Of a stretch of DNA of 64,000 nucleotides, positions 23,779 through 35,460 are shown one piece after another. Positions within the stretch are counted from its first letter, which is position 1; the number at the start of each line of letters is the position of its first letter. A program made the translations under genes and the position numbers. Under the pieces are notes generated by a model, which was not told where the DNA came from, made no database searches, and saw only the letters and a program-made list of their open reading frames with translations. Source of the DNA: Rhynchosporium graminicola (lineage: Eukaryota; Ascomycota; Leotiomycetes; Helotiales; Ploettnerulaceae); contig FJUW01000012.1 in NCBI GenBank assembly GCA_900074885.1, positions 1,471,841-1,535,840 of the forward strand, written 5' to 3'.

Positions 23779-25445
23779 GAATGTATCTTGGTGGTAGATG
23801 TATGTGGGGAGTGTGCTGATGCTGTTAGATCTCTGTAGTAAATTAGCAAATTTGTCCAAAGTGAAAGATGAATCATCCAGAGAGTGAAACGACAGACCAA
23901 ATCCAAATCCTGTTGACAATGCTATTAATTCAAATGGTGCTGTTCGATTTAGGCTAGTCAAGTCGCAGTCGCTTAACGCTTCTTGATAGGTCACAAGAAA
24001 GATCCAGTATGTCAATAGAAGATGAGGTAGCTGCGAAGGAAGATGAAAGTCCTGGGCTACTTGACCTCTATATGGACTCCCATGGCCTTGCGCACACTGC
24101 GCACACTGCGCAGAACAAAACTGTGCAAGGCTGTTTGGCATTGGTGACAGGGTGGCGTGGCGAGGCATACAGCGTAAGCCATGCGCATTGTGCAGAACTT
24201 GACCGAGTACTAGCAAAACCGATCAAAGATTTCAGCCAACAAGAAACATGTTGTTACGGCGAAAGAGTTGGGCGTATAATCGACTGGTAAGTTGAAGAGA
24301 AGGTTCCATCACCACAAGGTACATCAGAGTTGCCGCGCGCCGCGCAGCAAGCCCGCTGGGCAGAAAGTAATATGCGCCAAAGCAGACAAAAAGCTTGGGC
24401 GCCAGCACATCCACCAAACTAGTATTGAGGGTCTGAAGCAAGACGCCTCCTCTTATCATGACAATGTACAAGCCCAAAGAGCGGTCGTTGCTACCCCTGC
24501 CCAGACCTCAATCATCCCGCAGTCCCATCATCCTATCATACCGTCCAGCGATTGAACGCACTAAAGCTGGGCGTCAGTGACGATACAATCACATGTCTAG
24601 TGAACTACTGTGCCTAAGAAGCAGTAAAAGAATACCTGCTTATAACCTCTAACGATGCGCTATTCAAAAATGAAAACAATGTTGCCAGTTCTGCATCTCG
24701 AAGTCTTGCATTCCCATGAATGGCTATACAGGAGCGCTCACGTGCGACTCTCATCTATCGAGTCTTATAATTCAGCTTGAAAGTGCTCAGTGATCAATCC
24801 GGCTTGAGCCCGAATAGTATGAGTATAGCGACTATGAGTTCACTACACTTTCTGTCAACACTGCATACTGGCTAAATGTGCGTGAATAGAATTCTGACCA
24901 GTGTGCGCTACGCAGCAAGATTTAGTCAACACTCTCGAACTTCTAGCCAGCGTGCGCAGAGAGCATCACGTCGAGTCGTTTCTGCGCACCCGGGTTTCCT
25001 GGACTAGAAGCTGGCCTACATTACAGGCCGCGCAGAAAGACATGTTTGACATGCTATACTTCCCACAAAAAGTGCGCAATGCGCAATGAGCAGCAATCGA
25101 AGAGATATGGGTAGAGAGCAATGGAACAAAATTGTTCCTCGACATAGGTTGAGATTGTGCCCACTACGCACAGTGAGCAAGAGTGGATGCGCACTTCGAA
25201 CTCATAATCGGTGCACCCGATATTGTGCACAAAGATATGTCGGGTTGATGGGTATATAAAGGAAATGTTGGCTGAGGACAGTAGGACACTTGAGCAGAGA
25301 GTATCCTCAAGTTGATCAATATTCCATTCCAACTTTGTCCTCCAGCGCATATTTCAACTTTCACTCTTCAACAATACCACATCTCGTACTCAGCGTGTAC
25401 TCCTTGACACCTAAAATTGAAATCCATCTCGTCGCTCATTTCAAC
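23779..25445. promoter_or_regulatory. divergent intergenic region with clustered TGCGCA palindromes
   Basis: Nine copies of the palindrome TGCGCA lie at 24089, 24098, 24107, 24182, 24953, 24983, 25073, 25080 and 25188. The first three are spaced 9 bp apart. About one per 4 kb is expected by chance. The region separates the NLR (minus) from a small gene (plus). A frame extending upstream of the NLR ATG covers the first four copies, so part of the region might be NLR 5' leader. A role as transcription-factor sites is inference. Confidence 0.4.
25253..25260 (+). promoter_or_regulatory. TATA box of the 90-aa small gene
   Basis: TATATAAA lies 186 bp upstream of the ATG at 25446, with a CT-rich stretch between them near 25330-25380. 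Spacing allows a transcription start near 25285 and a leader of about 160 nt. Confidence 0.5.
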
Positions 25446-25777
25446 ATGGCAACAAGCCAGTCCTCTATGGAACCGATGGGAGGAGCATCCCAAAAGTATG
25501 CAGCTCCCCCACGTGACTGACAGTAATAGCACGAAAGCTGATGAGACGATATAGGGCTCCAATGGTAGCCTCGCCATGCCTGGCTATGGATCAATATGCG
25601 CGACGTAGCCAGCCCACAGTCACCGAGCGCATCGCACATGGCAGTACTGCTAAGGAGCGCGATGAACGTATAGCAATGACGAAGAAGAACGTAGACAAGT
25701 GGGGTCGGGTGTTGGGCGTCAAGAACATTGTGGCGCCTGTCAAGGACAAGATGACAGATGAATTGAAGAAGATGTAG
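25446..25777 (+). CDS. small hypothetical protein (90 aa)
   Basis: Exons are 25446-25495 and 25555-25777 with a 59-nt intron (GTATGC donor, CTGAT branch site, TAG acceptor), giving 90 aa. The protein begins MATSQSSMEPMGGASQK and ends in a charged helical region (AKERDERIAMTKKNVDKWGR ... MTDELKKM). There is no signal peptide, membrane segment or known domain. A TATA box upstream and a clean splice support expression. It is divergent from the NLR; fungal NLRs often sit beside small effector-type genes, but nothing in this sequence shows such a role. Confidence 0.55.
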
Positions 25778-27660
25778 GATCTCCATTGATGCCCTGACGC
25801 TAGGGTCTCCGGTCATATCTGCAAATTACCCAGGGGGTCATGCTGTGACCGCTGCAGGCCTGCCCTGACGCGAGAGAGGCTTCGAGCTTGACAGATGATC
25901 TGGCCTTCATCAAAACAAAATGGGCAAGAAACCGATGGCTTGACCCGAAGTTGGATAGAAATTGACGACATCAGGTTTTGGTGGTGTTGCAAAGTGTTAT
26001 TTGCGCTTTTGTTTTGCTGGAGGTTGTTTCTTCAGTGTGAACCTATACTTGTAGTGCAATGTTCGACCTGACTTATAAACGGGTCTTTATGCCTTTCATA
26101 CCGCTAAAAAATACAGTAGTTCAACATTCTTGGTTTTAAAGGCCGGCAGTTTCGGTAATGTGAGGTGTCAAGTTCCGCCCCGATTTCGATGTATGTTACA
26201 TGATTCGGCTTTGGCTATTGCGTTTTAGCAAGCTCTCATGAAGCAATTCATCCAATATCGAGTGACGTTATGTTTTGCTGCCTGGTACAGACTGTTGCAG
26301 ACCTGCTCATGGTGTATAAGAAGGGATGAAGGAAAGTGTTGCTTGATTAGCCTGTCAGTACTAGTGTACCGGTTATCGCTTAGCTAATCTCCTGAGCCTC
26401 GTGACCAGAGATCTAGAACATCACAAGCTGGCATAGAAGTGAAGAATGAACTGCTATCCCATTCAATGTTTTGAGCATACAATGTAAGCATGGTGTAACA
26501 TACACAGCCCTTTGCTCGTGGCCTCAGGGAAGTATCACGTTTAACTTTTCACTTGACATTCTGGACCAAGACTACGAAGAGGGCTCTAGCTCGTAATCTT
26601 GGAAATGAATACCTCTCACAGCTCATGAATCTATCTAAGGGGACATGTTTTACAATTCATCGGCCTTGAATGTACAATTTAGCCAACAGAAATTCAGAAT
26701 TGATACCCAGGCATCCGGTTTCCGACTAGGTTATAGACGTAATTTAGATGCAGTGAAGAATATTGGAAGTACGCCATGCACCTAGCCGATATGTACTAAA
26801 CTGCCAGTGCGCTCCAATCCGCCTCTATGGTCTCTCAATATATATTGTTTTTTGACGTGATCGAGGCATACCGAAGCTTACCTATACTTAGCAAATCCCC
26901 GTCTCCGCCCCCGCTCTCGAAATCCTCTTCCTCCTCTAGTGCTAGGGTGAAATTTCGTTCTCCGACGAGCCTTGGAGCCAAATAATTAGCGGTTACATTG
27001 AATGATAACATGGGGCCTTGCTGGTTTGTTTTCATGTTGGCTGCCTTGCCGAGAACAAAGTCAATCAATACAAGCGAGACTAACGACAGCAACCACTTGA
27101 CACGTACCACTTTCCATTGGAGCGAGAAACAGTCCTACGACGAAAGAAGGAGGGCAAATGTACTGCTTGGTAAATCCCAAGCAGTGGAGTGCTTTTGGCG
27201 CAGGACGCGATAAGAGTCTTGCACGTCAAGCATTAGTTGAATCCAAGTTGAATTGCTTCTCACACTTATCTTTTTCTTTTTTGCTTTTGGAACTTGTATG
27301 CAGCTCGGGTATAATATACGATAAGATCACAGGGGGTTATCTCATGATAGTGGTACGAAAATACTAACGTAATTATGTGTGAACGAATCTTTAATTAGAT
27401 GATTCGAGACGATAGTACACAGACCAGAGCTGCCTTTCAACCTCCGAACATTACAAGAAAGTAAGATAGAGCAATCATTTTCTGAGCCCGACAAAGTCAT
27501 ACCGAATACCCTCTCAAGAGTTTTCGAGATGCATTTCCACAAGTCATGAACTGCCTTGTTGCTCCCTGCCAACTCCAAATGCTCTCTACGCCTACCAGGG
27601 TTGTGGATACACCTTGAGCTTAATCTTTAGATCATCTGCGGTATCAATACGTTCTTTCAT
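25778..27660. other. intergenic, no supported gene
   Basis: A frame at 26835-27110 (minus) begins with a hydrophobic stretch but has no ATG and overlaps a likely GTACGT splice donor, so it is not called. Nothing else is recognised. Confidence 0.4.
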
Positions 27661-28530
27661 TACTTTTAGCAGCAGTTATTACTCTCGACGTACGGGTCCT
27701 GTCTGCGCTCTTTCCATCCGACTAACTCTGCTCTGTGGTTCGGCCTTAGCCCTGTCCTATGTATAACATACACGAAGCAGCTTCTCCAAGAGCTTCTTGA
27801 AAGCCTCTTCTGTATGCAATGCTATTATTCCATCGTGTATAGGCTTGCGGCCCTCTCATCTAAACTTCTTCGCAATCACGGCGAGCTACTCTGATATCGC
27901 TTCGATGTCGTCGTCCGTGGGCGACGGTGTGATTCCGAGAATGGCATCCCGGGCAATTTGTCTTTCGACGACACAATGGCCGCTAGTCTAATTGGAGCCA
28001 TTGTGGCGATGAGACTCAACATTTCACGAGGATTCGCCCCCGGACGTGGGGTTGGACCCGGCAGATGATGCAGCCTCACCAGATGGGCTCTTGATTCCGC
28101 ACTAATTTCTTGTACTTGTGAGCTCATCCTTTCCTACAATTCGTCCCTCTTCTTGGCTTTTCTCTTGTATCTTTTGTCAGTAGTCTCATCACTCTTCTAT
28201 TGCTCTTACATTGTCCCTTGTTCTTTGCATGTATCATTCGTAGCCATTGGAAAAGCACTTTCCACTGCCATCAGCTAGACTCTACCTCTCGCGTTGTCAA
28301 AGGCGTCGAGTGAGAGGAAGGATCATCTGATCGCTTTGAAGACGATCGCTGAGTCTGCGTTCGACAAGGCGTTGGTGATAGGTCCTCTGCACAAAGCTCC
28401 CCCGGATCGTGTGTTATCAGCTGCTGCTGGTGTCCTTCCGTAGGCGTACCAGCAACAGTTTTGCTGAACACTGTATCCGAAATAGCGAACCGCACCAATC
28501 CTTCTTCAACTGGTTTGGGCAAGTTCTGAT
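27661..28530 (-). pseudogene. decayed protein-coding remnant with stop codons
   Basis: Protein-like text is spread over several frames of the minus strand: LPKPVEEGLVRFAISDTV near 28520, then SAESRAHLVRLHHLPGP near 28100, then ARDAILGITPSPTDDDIEAI and GRKPIHDGIIALHTEEAF near 27980-27790. The last frame is broken by TAG at 27888-27886, TGA at 27858-27856 and TAG at 27759-27757. These stops are reachable from CAG, CGA or TGG by single RIP-type transitions. Frameshifts separate the blocks. The family is not identified; a transposon origin is possible. Confidence 0.45.
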
Positions 28531-29144
28531 TTGTGGTCTATTGTAACCGAGCATGTCGACGAGCGGTTGAGACAAGCGATTGATGAGTGAGAGAGCCATT
28601 GGGATTTGGCTTCGTCGCAAAATGCTGAAGGTACGATGCCTCGGCCCGAGTCTAAAAGGACATTTGAGCACGATGAGATTATAATGGGCTTTTGTGTTAG
28701 GCCTGGGAAATAGGGTGTCCCCTAATGAATCGAGCGATAATGGTGAGAAGAGATGGGAATGAAGACAGCAATATCGAAAATTTAGGTCTCGGATATTGAG
28801 ATTCCAATAAAGCCACCAGTGGCCGTCAATTGACACTATGGAGATCTCGTAGCGTTTCAGCCTTCGGTCGGCAAATTAAATGATTGTGGTTACTCAAAAA
28901 GTGGCTTTATGGCACGAGAACGGAGTATGCGAAGATTCCTTCGAGTAACTGCAACTTGCTTGTGGTCAGCAAGCCCGCTCTGACAATCGAGTGATATCTT
29001 ACTTAATGTGAAGATAATAAGCATCGAGAGCACTACTACAAGACCACACAGAATCACCACTGTGTTCGTACTCACAGACGCTCTACAGATCACAGAAGCT
29101 GTATAATCCTATCGCCCAAATCATTACCCATGACAATAGAGATA
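28531..29144. other. intergenic or further remnant
   Basis: A minus-strand frame at 28890-29093 contains one strongly hydrophobic segment (VVILCGLVVVLSMLIIFTL). It may be a last piece of the decayed membrane-protein gene upstream. Otherwise nothing is seen. Confidence 0.3.
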
Positions 29145-30965
29145 TCAGCCGCCGTCCCGAGATACAGTGAGTGTCCAAACGAAAGCTCTGAACATGAGGA
29201 CCTCGCGTAGTTTCTTCCTATTTTCAAGCTCTTCAGCGAACGACTTCAGTTCCTCATCTGTGGAATTCTTGGCTGAATTTGTTTCATTCCTCGACAGTCC
29301 CCTTTCTCGTTGCTCTATGAAGGGTGGCTGCTGAGTCACTAGCTCTCTCGGGTTGTGTGACGGCTTCAACATTCGAGGCCTTGTCTTCTGAACAACTGCC
29401 TGCAAAGCTATCACCTCCGGAAATTTCGAACAACGTCGTCAGAACTGATGCTGGAAAAGTCCTCAATGCCAACTTTTATGATAGCCCACCAGAAAGAGGT
29501 GGTCTCGGACGCAGCTAGCGAGCCTCCATAATTGAGTAGCCACCAGCCGATCTCCAGCAGCCGAAATCTCACAACTCGTCTCCAATGTACTGTTCTAATA
29601 ATGGTAGGAAACAATGCTGGCTTCGAACTGTATTCCGACCCAACATTAGCGTTTTCTTTTCTTGCTGCCCACTCCATTTCGACCCACCCATGAAGCATCG
29701 GAACGACCCGAATCTCGTGCTCACCACCTTTCCCAAATATAATGACAGGGCGAGATTGACGACGCTGATCTATGTTCTTAGAATAGAGCCAAGACCAACC
29801 TAGTTGCTTATCGGTTATGGCTTCATGGTCCAAGTCTTGGCCTCCAATATCGAATCTAGTCACGACGTCGCGATCGATGGTAAAGCCTTCAAGGATGGGG
29901 AGCCGCAGCCTTTGTCGCCTTCTTGCACCTTTCCAAGCTTTCTTAAGATGCTTAGTAGCCCATTTGGCCCAGCAGTAAAATTCGTTATTCGAGGCAAGAA
30001 GGGAATTCTAGCTACCAGTGGTGCGAAAAATGCACCCAGCCCGTCCAAATGATGGAATACTGCAACATTTACGAGCCATCTGATCCACTCAGGGTCACGG
30101 ATAAAATTGCTACAGAGCCGATGGCGACAATGGCCACGTCGAATGTTTAAGTCAGGCAAGAATTTCCGCAAGTCGAACAAGTTCAGCGCCATTGAATACT
30201 TGCTACCATAGGCAATAGGACCCTCAAGATTCTTGTTCAGAAACTCCTGTAGTACAATTCAACCGGTAGCCAGTGGATAGAAACGTTTCTGTACCAGAAT
30301 TTAAAGACAGCCACGGTTCCCCAGTCGGGATGCTCTCGAAAGCAAAGCTGGCATGTTGGCCTCGGATTCGAGGACATATGGAAGTTTCATCTTTTGTGAC
30401 AACGTTGCAACCTCCCATACATGCGAGTATGACCGCATTCTTGAAAGCGGCCCAGGCAGGGGGTTGCAGTTACGTCTGTAGGAAGGTGATCTATAACGAC
30501 TTCCACGAATTATGAGTCTCCGACAGTCTCTATGCCATCAAGACTGGGAGATAGGCATGCAATTTCGGGAAGCGTAACCCATCGAGCTGGATACATTCGT
30601 ATCTTGGAACCGATATTCTCAGTTGCTAAGAATCGCCACAGCTCCCTGATAAATGGAACCATGGGAGTAGTTCGGTACTGGAACTCATCCCGATGAAATT
30701 GCGTATTGGTCTTTCCCGCGGGAACACCAATAGCTGCTTTGGAAGCCTTCAGGCGACTTGGTCCTGCACTCAAAAGACCTTGAAATACTGTAATACCTGG
30801 AACTATGACAGCCAAAACACCAATTACAGCGGTAAAAGCAAAGCTTAATGGATCCCAACTAAAGCCTGAGCTGCCCGACTGTGCCGCGAGCAAGCCTTGA
30901 GGAGGCAAACTGTCGAATTGTGAGGGCAGATAACTGACATTCTGAGACCATGACAATAGAAACAT
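29145..30965 (-). pseudogene. disrupted fungal membrane-protein gene
   Basis: ATG 30965 starts a protein-like frame with a membrane segment (LSFAFTAVIGVLAVIVPGITV) followed by SAGPSRLKASKAAIG, typical of a family of long fungal proteins of unknown role. It stops at TAA 30512-30510, yet the same frame continues sensibly (FVEVVIDHLPTDVTATP). The frame is then lost at a 5-nt homopolymer (G on plus, 30459-30463) and resumes as AWAAFKNAVILACMGGCNVV. Later blocks switch frames again: YGSKYSMALNLFDLRKFL near 30190, FYCWAKWATKHLKKAW near 29960, and VVTRFDIGGQDLDHEA near 29865. The first stop could be a CAA-to-TAA change. Some breaks might be unrecognised introns, but several are not splice-compatible. 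Confidence 0.5.
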
Positions 30966-31590
30966 CTGAACTTTTTCATAAAAAAGTTACAGGTTTTTCA
31001 GATGGTAAATAAACACCGCGCCGACGTGTATGCGGCTGACAACCCCCAGTCGATTTGTCGAGATCTGATTTTATGGTCACGTGCGGACCCTCGATGAATT
31101 CCCAAGGTGTCGGATTCGTTCTAAATCAACAGCTTCGTCCTTCTGGTTTTGTAGTATTTTATCTTTCCTTTGTATTCCGTTCCAATTCCACTATCTTGAG
31201 GGATCATACGCCAACGGATTCCATCGAATGTATCAATGGAGGACAAAATCCGTGGTTACCATCTTCCTGGCCGTGGGTCTTGGGTAAACAGGCAACCTAT
31301 GAAAGGTTCGTCCTCTTTCTAGAGAGCTCAGCTTCTTACCGGCGCTTGCTTTCCCACCCGCTGGCCCCTGTACATAGATATTACATAGACTCGATGTAGG
31401 ACTTCTTCGAATTTAGACGGCCGCAGACGTATCAGATGCTCTTCTTCTGAAGACCTGGCCTTGAGCCTCAATAGACTTGGCTCTCAAGATTTCTTGAGGC
31501 CTCGCTGAGCCTCATTCCACCAGTACAGCCTTTACACCGCTCTTTTCCCCATCACGTGTGTATCGAGCGTGTGTCGGTAGAGCTCGGTTT
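30966..31590. other. intergenic, nothing recognised
   Basis: Likely upstream region of the disrupted gene and 3' region of the AlkB-like gene. The plus-strand frame at 31055-31399 has no support. Confidence 0.4.
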
Positions 31591-32747
31591 TCATAGCCGG
31601 TTTTGCTCCTTCCCCACCTCATCGTGGAACATCTGACGAACATTGAGGTTGATTCTCTTCTCCTTCATCCATCCCTTCCATTCAGCGAATCCTTCACCAG
31701 GCCAATCCTCCAGATAATTTGGGCAGGTATCTGGTATGATACTCGGTACTCCATGCCAAGCTAGACGAGACTGTCCAGTCATATAGACCGCATCGCCTGA
31801 ACGTAATCGTAGAACCTCAAAGACAGGCGGAGCATCCTTATCCGCAAGTCCTATGATGAAGATAGCATCGCAGCCTATACTGATGCTGACCAAACCTTTG
31901 TCCACTTTCTCGCTCACATCGCGATGCATACTTAGAGTATCGTTTGGAGAGTAGACATTGACAATCGCTGCCTGTGGTTCCATGGTTGGAAAAATGGTAC
32001 GGATGAAAGAAGCAATGTCTTCTGGAAAAGGAGGTGGCGGTTCTTTTGGATATGCTTTCGTGGTCCAGTCATACTGTCCACCTAAGGTCATCCATCGTAG
32101 CTTCTTTTTCAAAGCGGCTTCAATAGTAAGTGGTTTGTGTTCCTGTGCATTCTTGGGGAGAAATGCAACGTGGTCGGGAGAGTCGCCAAAGAATGAGCCA
32201 GCGTTGCCGCCAGCATACTCCGAAGCATGGTGGCCAGGGTATTGTACATCATAGTGTAAATGAAGATTTGTTTGGTGAGCAGAATTTGAAAGATCTCGAT
32301 GGAAGAGTCTAGAAAGCATTTTCTTCTGGGTAGCAGGAGGAAGAAGTGAAGGAATGACGATCAGGCCTATAATATGTTAGACACCTCGAGATTCTAAGAA
32401 GGGCTTGTGCATGAATATGATGATGCCAGTTACTCACCTGGAATACTTGTCAAAGAATATGACTTGATTATATATTTTCCTGGGATTTCTGAAATTGTAC
32501 TCGAGTATTTGCGATTAAGCCCTGCGTCTGCTTGAAAAGCTTGTATTGCTTCCGAAAAGATATCTGCAGTAATATTGCAGTGCTTAACCCCGGCAGAATC
32601 CAGATCAATCAACCCCTCAATGGTTCCTCTATTTGATCTATCGATTCGACCTTTCCATAACTTGAACGCATGCTTAAAAATTTGGGGTACAGGCTCATGG
32701 GCAGCAAGCTCACCCGGCTCGATTATGGAGGTTGTCTCATCGGCCAT
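31591..32747 (-). CDS. AlkB-like 2-oxoglutarate/Fe(II) dioxygenase (ALKBH1 type)
   Basis: This is a nucleic-acid (tRNA/DNA) demethylase family oxygenase using Fe(II) and 2-oxoglutarate. Exons are 32747-32438 and 32366-31591 with a 71-nt intron, giving 361 aa. The N-terminus is MADETTSIIEPGE; the substrate-lid region has WMTLGGQYDWTTKAYPKE. The catalytic core shows the metal-binding H-x-D in SMHRDVSE, the distal His in SRLAWHGVP, and the 2-oxoglutarate Arg motif in RINLNVRQM. The order and the WTTKAYP segment fit ALKBH1-type proteins. It shares an upstream region with CDK1. The exact substrate cannot be read from sequence. Confidence 0.88.
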
Positions 32748-33260
32748 ATTGATTCTCCTGCTTCTACGTCAGCAGGATACTTCGAAATTCCTCAACAATC
32801 CAAGAATCAAATGTTCGTGGAAACAGCAACAGGAATCACGTTCATGATATAAGTAAACACGAAGACTGGTTCTCCGTGATCCCACTAAACGTGTCAGTCG
32901 CTAGTGTTTTGCCTCATGTAAGCGAGTCTAGATCCCGCGTTCTGATGTTTCGCGTTTGTTGACTTCGATTTGGCGCCAAACCTGTTTACCTGCACTCTTC
33001 CTGAACAACATAGCAACCTCGACAATCCCAGGAACACGACAACCACGCCCCAATTCTGCCCCCCCTTCCCCATTCCGCAACTGCGCAGTCGATTTCCGAT
33101 TTCTCTCGATAGTTTCCCTTTCTGCGAAAATCAATGCTTCTTGGACCAACGAACGACCCCTCCTTACGTTCACCGCCCCACCAGAGCAGACTGCAGAGCA
33201 AATTTACGTGCATGACTTAATCCTCGTCACTCATTTGCAAATTGACACACCGCCAACATC
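32748..33260. promoter_or_regulatory. shared upstream region of the AlkB-like gene and CDK1
   Basis: This 513-bp region lies between divergent starts. The part next to CDK1 (about 33000-33180) is C-rich on the plus strand, as in many fungal housekeeping promoters. No specific cell-cycle box is claimed. Confidence 0.45.
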
Positions 33261-34402
33261 ATGGAAAACTACCAGAAGTTAGAGAAGGTTGGAGAGGGTC
33301 AGTTGATTTCTTCATGGGGCAGTCGCAAGCTGCGTAATGGCAGACCGCAACATGGATCAAAATACTGATTTCTACGTGTCTAGGAACCTACGGAGTCGTA
33401 TACAAAGCCAAGGATCTCCTGCACAACAGTCGGATCGTTGCTCTGAAGAAGATCCGTCTCGAAGCCGAAGATGAGGGTGTTCCCAGTACTGCCATCCGTG
33501 AGATCTCGCTCTTGAAGGAGATGAATGACCCCAACATCGTGCGCCTCTTCAATATTGTCCATGCCGACGGCCACAAGCTCTACCTCGTCTTCGAATTCCT
33601 TGACCTCGATTTGAAAAAATACATGGAGTCGCTTCCGGTCAGTGATGGTGGTAGAGGCAAAGCCCTTCCAGAGGGTTCTGGACCGGATTTGGGACGCCTG
33701 GGCTTGGGTGACGCAATGGTCAAGAAGTTCATGAGCCAGTTGTGCGAAGGTGTCAGATACTGCCACAGCCATCGAATCCTCCATCGCGACCTCAAGCCTC
33801 AGAACTTGCTGATTGACCGCGATGGTAATCTCAAGCTGGCCGATTTCGGTCTTGCTCGCGCGTTCGGTGTCCCCCTTCGAACCTACACCCATGAAGTCGT
33901 CACTCTCTGGTATCGATCGCCCGAAATTCTCCTAGGAGGTCGTCAATACTCTACTGGCGTTGATATGTGGTCCGTCGGGTGTATCTTCGCTGAGATGTGC
34001 ACCCGGAAGCCTCTCTTCCCAGGTGATTCCGAGATTGACGAAATCTTCAAGATCTTCAAGTTCGTAAACCTCCTCCAACGCCATGACCTCTCTAACAGAT
34101 ACAGACTCCTAGGCACCCCCACCGAAGCCGAATGGCCAGGCGTCATGGACAAGACCTGCTTCCCCGACTTCAAGCCCTCCTTCCCCAAGTGGATCCGCGA
34201 CGAGTCGATACCGCTCTGCTCGAACCTAGACGAGAAGGGATTGGACCTCCTCGAACACATGTTAGTCTATGATCCTGCCGGTCGTATCTCCGCCAAGCAG
34301 GCTTGCATGCATCCATATTTCGAGGAAGGTAGCGCCGCATATTCTGGTCGTGGGCTTGGACCTACCTATACCAAGAATGGGAACGGATACCACAATCATT
34401 GA
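33261..34402 (+). CDS. cdk1: cyclin-dependent kinase CDK1 (Cdc2/Cdc28/NimX)
   Basis: This is the main cell-cycle Ser/Thr kinase, partnered by cyclins and acting in nucleus and cytoplasm. Exons are 33261-33297, 33384-34059 and 34105-34402, giving 336 aa. Visible features are the glycine loop [10 protein letters not shown], the PSTAIRE helix (residues 46-52), [18 protein letters not shown], the activation-loop region [14 protein letters not shown] and the [12 protein letters not shown] helix. An inserted loop [14 protein letters not shown] is shared by filamentous-fungal CDK1. A 45-nt segment (34060-34104) is open in frame, but its removal joins IFKIF to KLLGTPTE exactly as in other CDK1 proteins, so it is taken as an intron despite a GTTCGT donor. 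Without this splice the protein would have 15 extra residues. Confidence 0.95.
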
Positions 34403-35298
34403 GGCATGGTAGTGAATGGACAAGGAAGCTTAGCATATCAATATCGCAAGCTTGGATACTCAGATATACTTCGATCAACTGTTACCGCGTGCGAAGTCAC
34501 AAGGGCCGATAGCGTTTTTTTGCTTGGCCTACAATCTACGCAGCATCGCCGCACACAGTACGCCTATTTTCATTTGTTGAGTGGGATGGATGGATGGATG
34601 AATGGAGCATGGATGGCATGGCTGAATTGGTATTGCATTGGGGGTTTGGTGGCGTTATATGGGCTCGGTCTGTCTTGCTCTGCAAATTTCTTCCGGAATG
34701 AATCGGTGGATTCGATTGATTTCATTTTTCGTCCGCGATGATTCCCTGCTCAGTGGAGAGTTTTCTCAAGACGATTTTTTTGTACTGTACAGTGAGAGAG
34801 CAATACTTGCGTCCGCGATTGATCTCGACCTTAGTCGTCGTCGCCTTTAGTGTGCTAATAAAGAAAATGCAACTGAATCAACGAAACTGCCCCTCCCCGT
34901 TTTCAGCAGAGAACTCATAAGTACTTTGTAAGCAAGAACACGACCCAGCAAGTTTCCATGTGAGGTATCCATATAATCAAGCCAGTATATCCATAGCTGA
35001 GGGCTAGTATGATCCCGATATTCGATTCCATCCCATCCCATCCTATCCAAATCCCGCCTTCCAAACTCCAAATGCTATGCTTTATATACATCTATGCGCA
35101 TTATATGCATGTCCATCCCCATGCCATATCCCATCCATTCATCTCATCACACATTACCACATTCCCATCTCATATATCGCCTCCTCTTCCTGTTCAATCA
35201 AGCCAAATTGGGTATATCCATCTCTTTCTCCCATTCTCATTCATCCCTTCTTCTTTCTGCCGTCCAGATCTGCTCTTCCTCCTCGAGCAAGTGCAGAC
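34403..35298. other. CDK1 3' region
   Basis: No gene is seen. There is a short (ATGG)n tract near 34586-34601. From about 35020 the plus strand is C/T-rich, which is the downstream side of the small minus-strand gene. Confidence 0.5.
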
Positions 35299-35460
35299 TT
35301 AATCATCCACCAAACTCCTCGAGCTTCCACTCCCGCTACTGCTACTGCTCACACTGCCTCTCGCAACAGAGACCAAGTGGTAGATACCGTAGGCTATCAG
35401 GGCGAGGATGAAGAAGAGGACAATGATTATTATGGCGATGACGTCGTTTTGTTTGACCAT
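35299..35460 (-). CDS. small single-pass membrane protein (53 aa)
   Basis: The ATG at 35460 has a favourable context (GCGAAAATGG) in an A-rich leader. The frame encodes 53 aa: a short polar N-terminus, one strong transmembrane helix (IAIIIIVLFFILALIAYGIY), then a serine/glycine-rich tail ending in SLVDD. It is below the size most gene finders accept. The family is unknown; the helix and clean ATG suggest a real tiny membrane protein. Orientation in the membrane is not predicted. Confidence 0.45.
   Translation of the reverse strand: MVKQNDVIAIIIIVLFFILALIAYGIYHLVSVARGSVSSSSSGSGSSRSLVDD

Noticed and set aside
26835..27110. Minus-strand frame starting with a signal-peptide-like hydrophobic stretch
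   Set aside because: There is no ATG (GTG at 27110), the hydrophobic part overlaps a likely GTACGT donor, and T-rich introns often translate as hydrophobic sequence.
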